A stretch of 64,000 nt of DNA. Origin: Brachybacterium sp. YJGR34. Its GTDB lineage: Bacteria > Actinomycetota > Actinomycetes > Actinomycetales > Dermabacteraceae. A program made the translations under genes and the position numbers. Below the pieces are notes generated by a model, which worked only from the letters and a program-made list of their open reading frames with translations, was not told the DNA's origin and did no database searches. How positions within the stretch are numbered: position 1 is the first letter of the stretch; the number at the start of each line of letters is the position of its first letter. The stretch is from the NCBI RefSeq assembly GCF_003347015.1, contig NZ_PNFB01000022.1:1-64000 (forward strand), given 5' to 3'. Shown here one piece after another: positions 43,370-51,747 of the stretch.

Positions 43370-43915
43370 TCAGGAGAGCAGTCCGCGGACGTCCACGAGC
43401 CGCTGGAGCAGGCCGTTGACGAAGCGCGGGGAGTCGTCGGTCGAGAGGACCTCGGCGATCTTCGTGTACTCGCCGATGACCGCACCGCGGGAGGACTCGT
43501 CCTCGCCGTACAGCACCTCGGCGCTGCCCAGGCGGAGGATCGCCCGGTCCGCGGCGGGCATGCGGTGCAGCGGCCAGTCCCGCGAGTGGGTGGCGAGGTC
43601 CTCGTCGATGTCCACGGCGTGCGGGGCGTACAGCTCGACCAGCTGACGGGCGCGCGGCGGCAGGGGCGTTTGCGCGGCGGAGACCTTCAGGCGCTCCGCG
43701 AGCACGTCGAGCACCTCGACCTGCTTGGCGTCGGCCTCGAACAGCACGTCGATCGCCCGGATGCGGTCCCGGGAGCGTCCGTGCAGCCGATCGGCGCGCG
43801 CCGGGACGGTGCGCTCGAACTCGACCTCCGCGCCCTCGCGGGTGGGATGCGGCAGGCCCGTGGCCCGGGGAGCGGCCTGCTCCCCGGTGCCGTCCTCGGC
43901 GGAGCCTCGGGTCAC
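43370..43915 (-). CDS. nusB: Transcription antitermination factor NusB
   Basis: NusB with NusE binds boxA RNA and supports rRNA antitermination. Residues about 45-181 are the helical NusB domain: [96 protein letters not shown]. The GTG at 43915 overlaps the efp stop (GTGA). This start leaves about 45 poorly conserved residues in front, so a later start is possible. The efp-nusB order is usual in Actinobacteria. Confidence 0.93.
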   Translation of the reverse strand: MTRGSAEDGTGEQAAPRATGLPHPTREGAEVEFERTVPARADRLHGRSRDRIRAIDVLFEADAKQVEVLDVLAERLKVSAAQTPLPPRARQLVELYAPHAVDIDEDLATHSRDWPLHRMPAADRAILRLGSAEVLYGEDESSRGAVIGEYTKIAEVLSTDDSPRFVNGLLQRLVDVRGLLS

Positions 43916-44472
43916 TTGACGCGCTCGAGGTAGTCGCCGCTGCGGGTGTCGACCTTGACCTTGTCGCCCTCGTTGAGGAACAGCGGGACCTGGATCTCGC
44001 GTCCGGTCTCGAGGGTCGCGGGCTTGGTGCCGCCGCTGGAGCGGTCGCCCTGCAGGCCGGGCTCGGTGAAGCTGATGGTCAGCACCACGGAGGCGGGCAG
44101 CTCGACGAACAGCGCCTGGCCCTCGTGGAAGGCGACGACGACGTCCTGGCCCTCGAGCATGAAGTCCTTGGCGCCGCCGACGATCTCCTCGGTGACGGAG
44201 GTCTGCTCCCAGTCGGAGGTGTCCATGAACACGTACATGTCCGTGTCCAGGTAGGAGAACTGCATGTCGCGGCGGTCGACGGTCGCGGTCTCGACCTTGA
44301 CGCCCGCGTTGAAGGTCTTGTCCACGCCCTTGCCGGACATCACGTTCTTGAGCTTGGTGCGCACGAAGGCCGGTCCCTTGCCGGGCTTGACGTGCTGGAA
44401 CTCGACCACGCTCCAGAGCTGCTTGTCCAGAACGAGGACCATCCCGTTCTTCAGATCGTTCGTCGTCGCCAT
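43912..44472 (-). CDS. efp: Elongation factor P
   Basis: EF-P relieves ribosome stalling at proline runs. The 186-residue, three-domain protein has the tip loop VKPGKGPAF with Lys32, the form thought to work without lysine modification in Actinobacteria. [13 protein letters not shown] and the C-terminal [30 protein letters not shown] are typical. In this genome the aro genes that usually stand upstream of efp are about 37 kb away. Confidence 0.97.
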   Translation of the reverse strand: MATTNDLKNGMVLVLDKQLWSVVEFQHVKPGKGPAFVRTKLKNVMSGKGVDKTFNAGVKVETATVDRRDMQFSYLDTDMYVFMDTSDWEQTSVTEEIVGGAKDFMLEGQDVVVAFHEGQALFVELPASVVLTISFTEPGLQGDRSSGGTKPATLETGREIQVPLFLNEGDKVKVDTRSGDYLERVK

Positions 44473-44547
44473 GAGTCTCCTCGGTAGTCGTCGGGGCGGA
44501 CCAAGGATAGCGCGCAGGGGCGCCGGAACCGCGGGGCGCGGGACGAG

Positions 44548-45165
44548 TCAGCGGGCCGACGTGAGGTCGATCATGCTCAGCAGACGCTCGGCGAGGGGGT
44601 GGGCGGCGCTCTCCTCGCGCCAGCCGCTGGTCTTCACCGCCCGGGAGACGGTCTGCTGGGTGACGCCCAGGCGCTCGGCGAGCTGCGCCTGCGTGGCGCC
44701 GGGATCCTCGCGCAGCGCCCGGACCGCTTCCCACTGGCCGCGATTGCGGGTGCGGATCATCCAGCCGATGAGCCGCAGCACAGCCTCCGCATCCGCGGCG
44801 GTGGCGTCCTGGCGCCCGTCGGCTGCGCGCACGGAGACGGCGACGGAGGAGGTGGTGCGCGCCGCGCGCACGGCCCGCTCCGCCGCGAGGACCGCGGGGC
44901 CGGAGATCGCACGGACGGTGTCGGGCAGGGGGCGCTCGACCGCCCCGATCCCGAGTCCGATGGCCCACTGCCCCGCCTCGCGGGCACGGAGCACCGCGGC
45001 CAGCGCATCCTCCGCGCGCGAGACCAGGGCGAGCGCCTCGGCGCCGGCGGTGCGCTCGGCCGCCAGCACCTGCGGCACCGGTGCCAGGGCGTCGAGGAGC
45101 GCGGGCACGGGATCACTGCGGTCACGAGAGCCCAGAGCCCTTCCGGAGAACGACAGGACGTACAT
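44548..45165 (-). CDS. SatD-like winged-helix regulator
   Basis: The 205-residue protein resembles the SatD family of Actinobacteria. Its N-terminal half starts MYVLSFSGRALGSRD and contains GQWAIGLGIGAVERPLPDTVRAISGPAVLAAERAV. The C-terminal part (about 140-195) is a helix-turn-helix: DPGATQAQLAERLGVTQQTVSRAVKTSGWREE. DNA binding is likely and targets are unknown. A perfect 16-base inverted repeat lies 43-58 bases upstream of the start, so self-control is plausible. The DUF3307 partner often found beside satD is not here. Confidence 0.75.
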   Translation of the reverse strand: MYVLSFSGRALGSRDRSDPVPALLDALAPVPQVLAAERTAGAEALALVSRAEDALAAVLRAREAGQWAIGLGIGAVERPLPDTVRAISGPAVLAAERAVRAARTTSSVAVSVRAADGRQDATAADAEAVLRLIGWMIRTRNRGQWEAVRALREDPGATQAQLAERLGVTQQTVSRAVKTSGWREESAAHPLAERLLSMIDLTSAR

Positions 45166-45207
45166 CGGCCTCGACCACCTCTCACCCGGAACTCAGTAAA
45201 AATGCGC

Positions 45208-45223
45208 TGTACGACAGCGTACA
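45208..45223. promoter_or_regulatory. Perfect 6-4-6 inverted repeat, likely operator
   Basis: TGTACG-ACAG-CGTACA lies between the SatD-like start (45165) and the LacI stop (45278). Its size and position upstream of a helix-turn-helix gene fit an autoregulatory operator. The T-rich ATTTTTACT just after it on the minus strand may hold the -10. Confidence 0.6.
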
Positions 45224-45277
45224 CGCGATTGCAGCTGACACCGTGCCGACACCGGATGCCGTGATCGACCGCCCGGC

Positions 45278-46327
45278 TTACGGGGTCACGACGACCGGCT
45301 CGCTGCTCTCACAGCCGCAGGAGCGTCGGATCACCAGCTCGGTGCGGAAGACCTGATGCTCCGAGGGGGCGTCCATGACCGCGGCGACGGCGGCCTCCGC
45401 CATGGCCCGGATGGGCTGGCGCGCGACGGTCAGGCCCGGCCAGCAGTACTCGGACTCGATGGTGCCGTCGAAGCTGACCAGGGCCACATCGCGAGGGACG
45501 TCGATGCCGGTCTCATGGAGAGCCCGCAGGAGCCCGACGGCCTGGAGGTCCGACAGGGCGAAGAGAGCGTCCGGGAGGTCCGGGGCATCACCGCGCAGCA
45601 GCTGTCGACCCATGCGGTAGCCTCCGGCGCGACTGAACTCATCCTCGAGGATCGGCCCTGCGGGCAGCCCGTGCCGGGCCAACGCCTCCCGCCAGCCGTC
45701 CTCGCGCCCGTAGGCGGTGTGGTTCCGCCGCGGCCCGGTGGCCAGGCCGACGGTCGCAGCCCCGTGTTCGACGATGAGGTGCTCGACCGCGTCTCTGGCA
45801 CCCTGCCGGAAGTCCGGACCCAGGGTCGAGAGGCCGGACACCGGGCCGTCGGCGTTGATGAGGGCGACGGGGACGTCGCGCCGGGCGCGGAGGTCCACTC
45901 GATCACCTGCCGTCGCGCTGGCCACGATCAGTCCGCTGACCTGACGGTTCGCCAGGCTCTCCACGTTACGCCGCTCGAGGGACGGGCTGCCTTTGCTGTT
46001 CGCGACCACCAGGGAGCAGCCACGACGGGCGGCCGCCTGTTCGATCTCCAGCGCGTACTCGGCGAAGAACGGATTGCTGCTGTCGGGCACGATGAGCCCG
46101 ATCAGATCCGTGGTCCCCAGGCGCAGGGCGCGCGCGCTGAGATTGGGGCGGTACCCCAGGCGCTCCACCGCCTCCCGCACCCGTGCCGCCGTCGTCGCCG
46201 CCACCGGACGCGGTCCGTCGTTGATGACGTAGCTGACCACCGCCGTGGAGACGCCCGCCTCCCGCGCCACGTCCGCGCGGGTGACCGCTCGTCGGGTGGT
46301 CGGACGTGGAGCGGTCGGATCGGCCAT
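45278..46327 (-). CDS. LacI-family repressor of the alpha-galactoside operon
   Basis: The 349-residue protein has a LacI helix-turn-helix (residues about 14-60; VTRADVAREAGVSTAVVSYVINDG, hinge YRPNLSARALRLGTT) and a sugar-binding core (LIGLIVPDSSNPFFAEYALEIEQAA, VSGLIVASATAG, DVALVSFDGTIESEYCWPGLT). It is divergent from a binding-protein-dependent sugar transporter and a GH36 enzyme, so it most likely represses them until a galactoside or its product binds. Two near-identical 12-base sites lie in the shared 251-base promoter region. It ends with Cys residues in RSCGCESSEP, a common end for this subfamily. Confidence 0.92.
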   Translation of the reverse strand: MADPTAPRPTTRRAVTRADVAREAGVSTAVVSYVINDGPRPVAATTAARVREAVERLGYRPNLSARALRLGTTDLIGLIVPDSSNPFFAEYALEIEQAAARRGCSLVVANSKGSPSLERRNVESLANRQVSGLIVASATAGDRVDLRARRDVPVALINADGPVSGLSTLGPDFRQGARDAVEHLIVEHGAATVGLATGPRRNHTAYGREDGWREALARHGLPAGPILEDEFSRAGGYRMGRQLLRGDAPDLPDALFALSDLQAVGLLRALHETGIDVPRDVALVSFDGTIESEYCWPGLTVARQPIRAMAEAAVAAVMDAPSEHQVFRTELVIRRSCGCESSEPVVVTP

Positions 46328-46404
46328 GACGGTGACACTACTGCGGGGGCGGTGCCGAGCGGGCCGATCCGGACGAATGAGAGCCTCTTCGCACTATGCG
46401 GTCG

Positions 46405-46416
46405 CTACTCGAATAG
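46405..46416. promoter_or_regulatory. LacI operator candidate O1
   Basis: ctactcgaatag; its reverse complement CTATTCGAGTAG matches O2 at 11 of 12 bases. It lies 78 bases upstream of the repressor gene, where it could give autoregulation. Confidence 0.6.
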
Positions 46417-46447
46417 ACCCGGAGGTCAGGAGACTTCAGGACTCCTC

Positions 46448-46475
46448 TTGCATCCAGAATCTATTCGTGTAGAGT
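46448..46475 (+). promoter_or_regulatory. Probable sugar operon promoter
   Basis: TTGCAT (46448-46453) and TAGAGT (46470-46475) are 16 bases apart. Operator O2 covers the spacer and the first bases of the -10, the expected place for repression. The leader is about 95 bases. Confidence 0.5.
46461..46472. promoter_or_regulatory. LacI operator candidate O2
   Basis: ctattcgtgtag overlaps the predicted -10 of the sugar operon. It is near-palindromic around the central CG and almost identical to O1, 56 bases away in inverted orientation. Confidence 0.6.
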
Positions 46476-46578
46476 CCCGACGACCCACAGTCGCCGCCCT
46501 GTCCGATCACACCCGTCACGTCCCCGTGACGGGCCACCGGACGAGCAGTCCCGGGCGGATCATTCAAGGAGGAATGAC

Positions 46579-47913
46579 ATGGCCGGATACCTCAGCACTG
46601 CCCACCAGCGCCCGCTCGGCCGCCGCGCCCTGCTCACCGGCACCGGTGCCGTCGCCGCCGCCGGCGCGAGCACCGTGCTCACATCCTGCGGGAGCGGCAG
46701 CAGCGGCATGCCCGCCGACGGAGCGGGAGGAGGCGGTGGGGTGACCTGGAGCTCGTGGGCGAACCCCGGCGAAGCCGAACGGTTCAAGCAGTTCTCTCAG
46801 GACTACGAGGAATCCACCGGGGTGTCCGTGACCTGGCAGCAGGTCGTCGGCGACTACCAGGCCAAGCTCCTCACGCAGCTCGCCAGCGGCTCGGGACCGG
46901 ATGCGTTCTACGTCGGCGACGGCTCGATGGCCACGCTCATCGAGTCCGGCAAGCTGGAGGACCTCTCCGCCTTCCTCCACGGCCCGGAGTCCGCGGTGGA
47001 CCCCGACGCGGTCTATCCGGGCCTGACCCAGTGGTGCCAGGGAGAGGACGGAGGCCTCTACGGCCTCCCGGTCGACTCCAACCCCAAGGTGTTCTGGTTC
47101 CACAAGGCGCTGCTGGAGGAGGCCGGCGTGACGACGACCCCGGCCGAGTCCTTCGAGGCGGGGTCCTGGGATCGCGAAGCGCTCGACGACCTGCTCACCA
47201 AGGTCGCGGCGACCGGCAAGCGCGGCATGGTGATGGAGGCGAACTGGTTCGACTTCGTCAGCCTCATCACCACCTTCGGCGGGACCGCGTTCACGGACAC
47301 CGAAGCCGTCTTCGACACGGACCCGGTCGCGATGGATGTCATCAGCTGGCTGTTCGATCACTTCGAGGCCGGCACGATCTCCTACGGGGGGAGCCTGCCC
47401 AAGGGGCAGGGCGTCGATGCCCTCTTCTACGGGGGGCAGCTGGCCACCATCCAGTACGGACGCTGGATCCTGCCCAACCTCGAGAAGCTCCCCAATGTCG
47501 AGGACTTCGACATCGCGCCGATGCCGTCCGCGACCGGCGACGAGTTCGCTCCGGTGGCGGTGGGCGTCGCCGCGATGTCCGTGAACACCGACGCGCAGGA
47601 CAAGGACGCCGCCCTGACGTTCATGTCCCACTACGTCAACGTCGATGGCCAGCGCGCACGTCTGGCCGGAGGAGGGAACGCCGTCCCCTCGATCGCGGGC
47701 CTCGACGAAGTCGTCACGGAAGGCGGGCTGCCCGAGCACGGGGCGTGGTTCACCGAGGTCGCCGCCACGGGATACGCCATCCCGCTCGTGCTCGCCCGGA
47801 AGGCCGAGGTGTCCACGAACCTCGGCACCGAGATGGACCGATCCATCCGGGCCGGCGACGATGCCCAGACCTTCGCCACGAAGATCGCCGCCTTCATCAA
47901 CGAGGGCAGCTGA
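46579..47913 (+). CDS. Sugar ABC transporter substrate-binding lipoprotein
   Basis: The 444-residue protein has a twin-Arg signal (Arg15-Arg16), a hydrophobic stretch and a lipobox ending at Cys37 (VLTSC), followed by a Gly-rich linker. Residues about 60-430 are a family 1 solute-binding fold: WSSWANPGEAERFKQFSQDYE, QLASGSGPDAFYVGD, GLPVDSNPKVFWFHKALLEEAG and GGQLATIQYGRWI. It captures the sugar outside the membrane for the two permeases. A strong AAGGAGG site lies 8 bases before the ATG. The ligand is probably an alpha-galactoside such as raffinose or melibiose, judged from the GH36 gene downstream. Confidence 0.92.
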   Translation: MAGYLSTAHQRPLGRRALLTGTGAVAAAGASTVLTSCGSGSSGMPADGAGGGGGVTWSSWANPGEAERFKQFSQDYEESTGVSVTWQQVVGDYQAKLLTQLASGSGPDAFYVGDGSMATLIESGKLEDLSAFLHGPESAVDPDAVYPGLTQWCQGEDGGLYGLPVDSNPKVFWFHKALLEEAGVTTTPAESFEAGSWDREALDDLLTKVAATGKRGMVMEANWFDFVSLITTFGGTAFTDTEAVFDTDPVAMDVISWLFDHFEAGTISYGGSLPKGQGVDALFYGGQLATIQYGRWILPNLEKLPNVEDFDIAPMPSATGDEFAPVAVGVAAMSVNTDAQDKDAALTFMSHYVNVDGQRARLAGGGNAVPSIAGLDEVVTEGGLPEHGAWFTEVAATGYAIPLVLARKAEVSTNLGTEMDRSIRAGDDAQTFATKIAAFINEGS

Positions 47914-47915
47914 CC

Positions 47916-48878
47916 ATGAGCACCGACCTCCGGGCCGCGACCCCCGCGGCCGCCCCCTCGGGCGACGGCTCCCGCGGCCGGCGCTCCTCCCCGGCACGTC
48001 GTGCGCGGCGACGCGCGGAGAACGCCCTCGCCCTGGCCTTCCTCTCTCCGCAGCTCCTGGGGCTGACGGTGTTCATGCTCGGCCCGCTCCTGTTCGCCCT
48101 GGTCCTCGCTGTCAGCAACTGGGACGGCTTCGGCACGCGCTCCTTCGCCGGGCTCGCCAACTTCCGGTGGGTCTTCACCGACCCGCAGATGCTCACGTCG
48201 ATGCGCAACACGCTGTGGTTCACCGTCATCCAGGTCCCGGGCATGATGGTCTCCGCCTTCCTCGTGGCGTTCATGCTCCAGAAGGCGGCCCGCGGACGGA
48301 ACCTGTACCGGGTGTTCTTCTTCGCGCCCGTGGTCACCTCGAGCGTGGCGGTCGCCGCGATCTGGCTGTGGCTGCTGAATCCCGAGCTCTCGCCGATCAA
48401 CAACGCGCTGCTGCAGCTGGGCATCATCGCCCCGGACTGGCTGCAGGACCCGCGCACCGTCATCCCGGCGATCGCCGTGGTCAGCATCTGGCAGGGCCTC
48501 GGGTACCAGATGGTCATCTTCATGGCGGGGCTCGAGAACCTGCCCCGGGCGCTGCTGGAGGCCGCCTCGATCGACGGCGCCTCCGAACGGCAGAAGCTGT
48601 GGAGGATCACCCTCCCGCTGCTCTCCCCGACGATCCTCTTCCTGTCGATCACGGGCATCATCGGCTCGTTCCAGGTCTTCGACTACATCTACTTCTTCCT
48701 GGACACGACGGCGCCCTCGTCGGCACGCACGATCGTCTACGAGATCGTCCAGATCGCCTTCCGCGAGTTCAACTTCGGACGGGGCTCCGCCCTCGCCGTC
48801 GTGCTGTTCCTGATCCTGCTGGCGCTGACCGGTCTGCAGCTGCTGGCCCAGAAGAGATGGGTCCACTACACAGAATGA
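47916..48878 (+). CDS. Sugar ABC transporter permease 1 (MalF/UgpA type)
   Basis: The 320-residue protein has six membrane helices. The ATPase-contact EAA loop is EAASIDGASERQKLWRITLPLL (about 220-241). A basic Ser/Arg N-terminus precedes the first helix (about 40-60). The ATG at 47916 is 2 bases after the binding-protein stop. The stop overlaps permease 2 by 4 bases. No ATPase gene is in the operon; a shared MsiK/MsmX-like ATPase elsewhere is expected. Confidence 0.93.
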   Translation: MSTDLRAATPAAAPSGDGSRGRRSSPARRARRRAENALALAFLSPQLLGLTVFMLGPLLFALVLAVSNWDGFGTRSFAGLANFRWVFTDPQMLTSMRNTLWFTVIQVPGMMVSAFLVAFMLQKAARGRNLYRVFFFAPVVTSSVAVAAIWLWLLNPELSPINNALLQLGIIAPDWLQDPRTVIPAIAVVSIWQGLGYQMVIFMAGLENLPRALLEAASIDGASERQKLWRITLPLLSPTILFLSITGIIGSFQVFDYIYFFLDTTAPSSARTIVYEIVQIAFREFNFGRGSALAVVLFLILLALTGLQLLAQKRWVHYTE

Positions 48879-49774
48879 CCACTCCCCCCGACCTCCGCTC
48901 CGAGCCCCCGACACTCGCTCCGCCCTCGGCGACCACCAGGACAGCACGCCGCCCGCTGCGGTGGACCCGCGTCCTGCTCCACGCGCTGCTGATCCTCGGG
49001 GCCGTCGTCATGGCCCTGCCGTTCCTCTGGATGATCCTGTCCTCGTTCAAGCCGCTCGAGGAGATCTTCCTCCGCCCTCCGAAGCTGCTGCCGATGGCGC
49101 CGACGATCCAGAACTACGAGACGGCGTTCGCCACCGGCGGCTTCCTGCCCGCATTCCTCAACAGCCTCTACATCGCCACCGTCGTCACTGCAGTCTCGCT
49201 TCTGACCTGTGCCATGGCCGCCTACGCCTTCGGCCGCATGCGCTTCCCGGGCAACAATCTGCTGTTCGCGGTGTTCCTGGCCACGATGATGGTTCCCGGT
49301 CAGCTGACGATCATCCCGCTCTACATCATCCTCGGGAAGCTGCAGTGGATCGACACCCACCTGGCGCTCCTCGTCCCGCCGGCACTGTTCAACGCCTTCG
49401 GCGTGTTCCTCCTGCGCCAGTACGTGCGCGGCATCCCGAGGGAGCTGGAGGAAGCTGCCGCGATCGACGGCGCTGGCCGGGTGAAGGTGTTCATCACGAT
49501 CATCCTGCCGCTGCTGCGCACCCCGATGGTCGCGCTGGGCATCTTCACGTTCCTCGGCCAGTGGAACAACTTCTTCCACCCGCTCATCTTCCTCAACAGC
49601 GCCGAGCTCTTCACGCTGCCGCTCTGGGTGAACCAGTTCAAGGGCGCCTACTCCTCCGACTGGGGCGGCTTGATGGCCGCCACCACCTTGGCTGCGGTGC
49701 CCTTCCTGCTGCTGTTCGTCATCGCCCAGCGTCAGATCGTCGAGGGGATCGCACTCTCGGGATCGAAGACCTAG
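48875..49774 (+). CDS. Sugar ABC transporter permease 2 (MalG/UgpE type)
   Basis: The 299-residue protein has six membrane helices starting at about residue 30 (VLLHALLILGAVVMALPFLWM). It has the MalG-type periplasmic LEEIFLRPP and the EAA loop EEAAAIDGAGRVKVFITIILPLL (about 197-219). The start overlaps the previous stop as ATGA, so the two permeases are made together. Confidence 0.93.
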   Translation: MTTPPDLRSEPPTLAPPSATTRTARRPLRWTRVLLHALLILGAVVMALPFLWMILSSFKPLEEIFLRPPKLLPMAPTIQNYETAFATGGFLPAFLNSLYIATVVTAVSLLTCAMAAYAFGRMRFPGNNLLFAVFLATMMVPGQLTIIPLYIILGKLQWIDTHLALLVPPALFNAFGVFLLRQYVRGIPRELEEAAAIDGAGRVKVFITIILPLLRTPMVALGIFTFLGQWNNFFHPLIFLNSAELFTLPLWVNQFKGAYSSDWGGLMAATTLAAVPFLLLFVIAQRQIVEGIALSGSKT

Positions 49775-49857
49775 ACCGGGACCCGCCGCCCGGGCTCCGT
49801 CCCCTCGGCCACGATCCCGGGCATCTGACCACTCCACCCCCTCACCGAGAGGCACCG

Positions 49858-51714
49858 ATGCACTCCACCCCCTCCTCACCGACGACCACCGCCGCCCCCG
49901 AGACCTCGCACCCTCCATCCGCTGTCCCGACCCCGAGCAGCACACCGCCGAGCGACGCCACCCTCCCCGGCGTCATCGCCCTGAGGGCCGGCGGTGCCAC
50001 CGCCCTCGAGGTCGACCGCACCGGGGACGCGGCCCTCGAGATCTCTGCCCACGCCATAGACGGACTCCCCTCGCTCCAGGTGGAGGTCGAGCTCGGCGCC
50101 GCCGTGGCCTATTGGAGGCCCGGAGGCCGTGATGGCCACCTGCTCCCTCCGGACTGGGCCGGGACCCATTCGTCCGGCCTGGTCGACTCCGCGCCTGCCG
50201 GAGCCCTGTACGACGACAGCGGCACCGTGCTCTTCGCCTGGGCGGCCGGTGAGGCCGTGGCCGAGCTGATCATCACGGCGGGCGTCTCGGAGGAGCGCAA
50301 GATCTTCACCCTCGCCGTCCGTCCGGCACGCCCGCTGTCCGGCCCCCTGCAGCTGGTCCTCGACACCACGGGGGACTCACTGCCGAGGACGCTGGGCCGC
50401 CTGGCGGAGTGGATGTCGCAGCGCGTCGCCGGCGCCGCCCTCCCCGTCCCGCCGGTCGCACACCGTCCCGTGTACTCGACCTGGTACACCTTCACGCAGA
50501 GCATCAGCGACGCCCTCGTGCTCGAGGAGGCGGGCCGCGCGGCCGAGCTCGGCTGCGGATCGGTCTTCATCGACGACGGCTGGCAGCGCCTCGCCCACGG
50601 GCGCGGATACCAGGGCTGCGGGGACTGGGTCCCGGACCGGACCAAGTTCCCCGACCTGCCGGGCACCGTCTCACGGATCCATCGGCAGGGACTCGGCGTC
50701 GCTCTCTGGGTGGCACCGCTCCTGCTGGGCGCACAGAGCGATGCCTACTCCTCGATGGCACCGTTCGCCCCGCAGCGGCGCGAGAACCTCAGCTGCTCCG
50801 TGCTGGACCCGCGCCACCCCGAGGTCCGCACCTTCGTGGTCGAGACGTGCCTGCGACTGGTGACGGAGTACGGGGCGGATCTGTTGAAGATCGACTTCCT
50901 CGAACAGGCCATGGTCTACCGCGACGCACCGCCGGCCGGTGACATCGCCGACGTCGGCGAGGCGATGGCCCAGCTGCTGGGACGGCTGCGCGAGGCCCTG
51001 GTCCTCGCGGGGAGGGCCGAGGTCGTCTTCGAGTTCCGTCAGCCCTACGTGAGCCCGGCCGTCGCGCGGTTCGGGCAGATCCTCCGCGCCGGCGACTGCC
51101 CCGCCGACAGCATCGCCAACCGCACCTCCACGATCGACGCGCGATTGTTCGCCGCCGGCCAGATCGTCCATGCCGACCCCATGATGTGGGGGCCCACGGG
51201 AGGGGCGGAGGCCGCCGCACAGCAGCTGTATGCCGGATGGTTCTCCGTGCCGCAGATCTCGATGCGGCTGACGGAGCTCCCTGCGCGACAGCTGAAGACC
51301 GTGCGCAACCTGCTGCAGCTGTGGCGCGACCACGCCGAGCTCGTCCTGCACGGCGACCTCGTGGTCACCGGGGCCCAGCGAGGGTACGACACGGTGGCAG
51401 CGGTCCGCCCGGATCTGGGGCGCGCGGTGATCGCACGCTACGCACCGCAGCCGATCGAGCTGGGCTCCGTGTTCGTGGCCGAGGTGACGATCCTCAATGC
51501 CACGGCGGAGGCGTCCCTGCTCGTGCGCACCCCCTGCGCGATCCTCGGCGGTTCAGTCCGCACAGCCGACGGGACGCTCCACAGCGAGCTGACCGCGCAT
51601 GCGCCCGGCCTCGTGGACCTGGCGGTGCCGCCGTGGGGTCGGGTGTCGATCACCCTCGAGGTCCCCGCCGGGGCACCGCAGCGAGCACTCGACGGGGCCC
51701 CGGGGCCGAGGTGA
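49858..51714 (+). CDS. Alpha-galactosidase, GH36
   Basis: The 618-residue protein has no signal peptide, so it should act on imported oligosaccharide in the cytoplasm and release galactose from alpha-1,6 links. A Thr/Ser/Pro-rich N-terminus (about 35 residues) is followed by a beta-sandwich and the catalytic barrel (about 200-520). CGSVFIDDGWQRLA lies early in the barrel. The likely nucleophile is Asp346 in ADLLKIDFLEQ, and the acid/base is Asp413 or Asp417 in LRAGDCPADSIANR. It is last in the LacI-controlled operon, 83 bases after permease 2. Other GH36 activities (such as alpha-N-acetylgalactosaminidase) cannot be excluded. Confidence 0.88.
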   Translation: MHSTPSSPTTTAAPETSHPPSAVPTPSSTPPSDATLPGVIALRAGGATALEVDRTGDAALEISAHAIDGLPSLQVEVELGAAVAYWRPGGRDGHLLPPDWAGTHSSGLVDSAPAGALYDDSGTVLFAWAAGEAVAELIITAGVSEERKIFTLAVRPARPLSGPLQLVLDTTGDSLPRTLGRLAEWMSQRVAGAALPVPPVAHRPVYSTWYTFTQSISDALVLEEAGRAAELGCGSVFIDDGWQRLAHGRGYQGCGDWVPDRTKFPDLPGTVSRIHRQGLGVALWVAPLLLGAQSDAYSSMAPFAPQRRENLSCSVLDPRHPEVRTFVVETCLRLVTEYGADLLKIDFLEQAMVYRDAPPAGDIADVGEAMAQLLGRLREALVLAGRAEVVFEFRQPYVSPAVARFGQILRAGDCPADSIANRTSTIDARLFAAGQIVHADPMMWGPTGGAEAAAQQLYAGWFSVPQISMRLTELPARQLKTVRNLLQLWRDHAELVLHGDLVVTGAQRGYDTVAAVRPDLGRAVIARYAPQPIELGSVFVAEVTILNATAEASLLVRTPCAILGGSVRTADGTLHSELTAHAPGLVDLAVPPWGRVSITLEVPAGAPQRALDGAPGPR

Positions 51715-51747
51715 GGGAACGCTCCCTGCGGGGCGTCCCCGAGCGGG

